Both the position numbers and the translations under genes were made by a program. The notes under the pieces are model-generated. The model was not told where the DNA came from, did no database searches, and saw only the letters and a list, made by a program, of their open reading frames with translations. Shown piece by piece: positions 5,850-6,143 of a DNA stretch of 6,143 bases (position 1 is its first letter; each line of letters begins with the position of its first letter). The stretch comes from an uncultured Lachnospiraceae bacterium (GTDB taxonomy: Bacteria > Bacillota > Clostridia > Lachnospirales > Lachnospiraceae), in the NCBI GenBank assembly GCA_945787485.1, contig CALZHV010000130.1, positions 1 through 6,143 on the forward strand, given 5' to 3'.

Positions 5850-5880
5850 GAGACCGGCTTGTTCCGGTCTCTTTTTTTCT
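5850..5880 (+). terminator. Rho-independent terminator after the LysM gene
   Basis: A perfect 8-bp stem GAGACCGG (5850-5857) with CCGGTCTC (5864-5871) encloses the loop CTTGTT and is followed by seven T residues at 5872-5878. It lies about 40 nt past the LysM gene stop and separates that SOS unit from miaB. Confidence 0.93.
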
Positions 5881-5908
5881 TTAAATTTATTAATACAAAA
5901 TTTATACA

Positions 5909-5937
5909 TTGAAAAAAATATTTAACTGTCTTATAAT
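5909..5937 (+). promoter_or_regulatory. Sigma-A promoter of miaB
   Basis: TTGAAA (5909-5914), a 17-bp spacer and a perfect TATAAT (5932-5937) predict a start near 5944, giving a leader of about 34 nt. No LexA box or other operator is seen here, so miaB should be expressed independently of the SOS unit. Confidence 0.8.
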
Positions 5938-5977
5938 TATGCAGAAAGTCTAAAAATAATAGAAAAGGGATATATAT

Positions 5978-6143
5978 ATGAGTGATAATCTTATGTTAGA
6001 TGTTCCTGCTATGGAGCCTGACAGACAGTACTTTTTTATGAATAAGTGTAAGGAATTACTTATGCTTGAAGAAAAACGTATTGGCCGACCACTTAAATAT
6101 TGTGTTACAACATTTGGCTGTCAGATGAATGCTCATGATTCAG
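5978..6143 (+). CDS. miaB: tRNA-2-methylthio-N6-dimethylallyladenosine synthase MiaB, N-terminal part (cut by window end)
   Basis: Fifty-five codons are visible. MiaB is a radical-SAM methylthiotransferase that adds the 2-methylthio group to i6A37 next to the anticodon. Only the start of its UPF0004/MTTase domain is in view: KYCVTTFGCQMNAHDS at 40-55, where Cys48 is the first of the three cysteines that bind the auxiliary [4Fe-4S] cluster. The roughly 39-residue leader before this block is usual for clostridial MiaB. AAGGGA at 5965-5970 lies 7 nt before ATG 5978. The radical-SAM CxxxCxxC and the TRAM domain must lie beyond the right edge. CQMN-x-x-DS distinguishes MiaB from MtaB and RimO. In Clostridia mutS, mutL and miaA often follow, but this cannot be seen here. 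Confidence 0.93.
   Translation, partial: MSDNLMLDVPAMEPDRQYFFMNKCKELLMLEEKRIGRPLKYCVTTFGCQMNAHDS

Overview
The window looks like a chromosomal segment of a low-G+C Firmicute, most likely class Clostridia and plausibly Lachnospiraceae. The reasons are the very AT-rich coding and spacer DNA, a RecU-type Holliday junction resolvase, strong AGGAGG-like ribosome binding sites, Firmicute-type LexA boxes and a YneA-like LysM protein. Genus cannot be decided from the sequence alone. There are no rRNA or tRNA genes, insertion sequences, CRISPR arrays or phage genes. It reads as core genome rather than an accessory island.

Layout. Positions 1-4530 hold a tight rightward run of six genes: the 3' end of hflX, an RsmF-like rRNA m5C methyltransferase, a short-chain dehydrogenase/reductase (SDR), an unrecognised two-helix membrane protein, an RluA-family pseudouridine synthase and recU. 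Gaps are 5, -4, 16, 14 and 1 nt, so this is almost certainly one operon entering from the left. It meets a leftward ttcA-like tRNA thiolation gene tail to tail, with the two coding regions overlapping by 25 bp. A 261-bp divergent spacer (5232-5492) follows. Its left part is extremely AT-rich. Its right part holds a near-consensus sigma-A promoter with three evenly spaced LexA boxes. That promoter drives a 104-residue protein with an N-terminal membrane/signal segment and a LysM domain, a probable SOS cell-division inhibitor like YneA. A strong intrinsic terminator closes that gene. A second clean promoter then starts miaB, which runs off the right edge.

How the genes fit together. Five of the nine genes act on ribosomes or on RNA modification: HflX (ribosome splitting), RsmF-like (rRNA m5C), RluA-like (pseudouridine), TtcA-like (s2C32 in tRNA) and MiaB (ms2 at tRNA A37). 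RecU and the LexA-controlled LysM gene belong to DNA repair and the SOS response. The most informative part is the SOS control region. LexA boxes lie upstream of, within and just downstream of the promoter at about three-helical-turn spacing, and ttcA, not lexA, is the divergent neighbour. I found no convincing evidence of an entirely new system. The least explained gene is the 190-residue membrane protein inside the RNA-modification operon.
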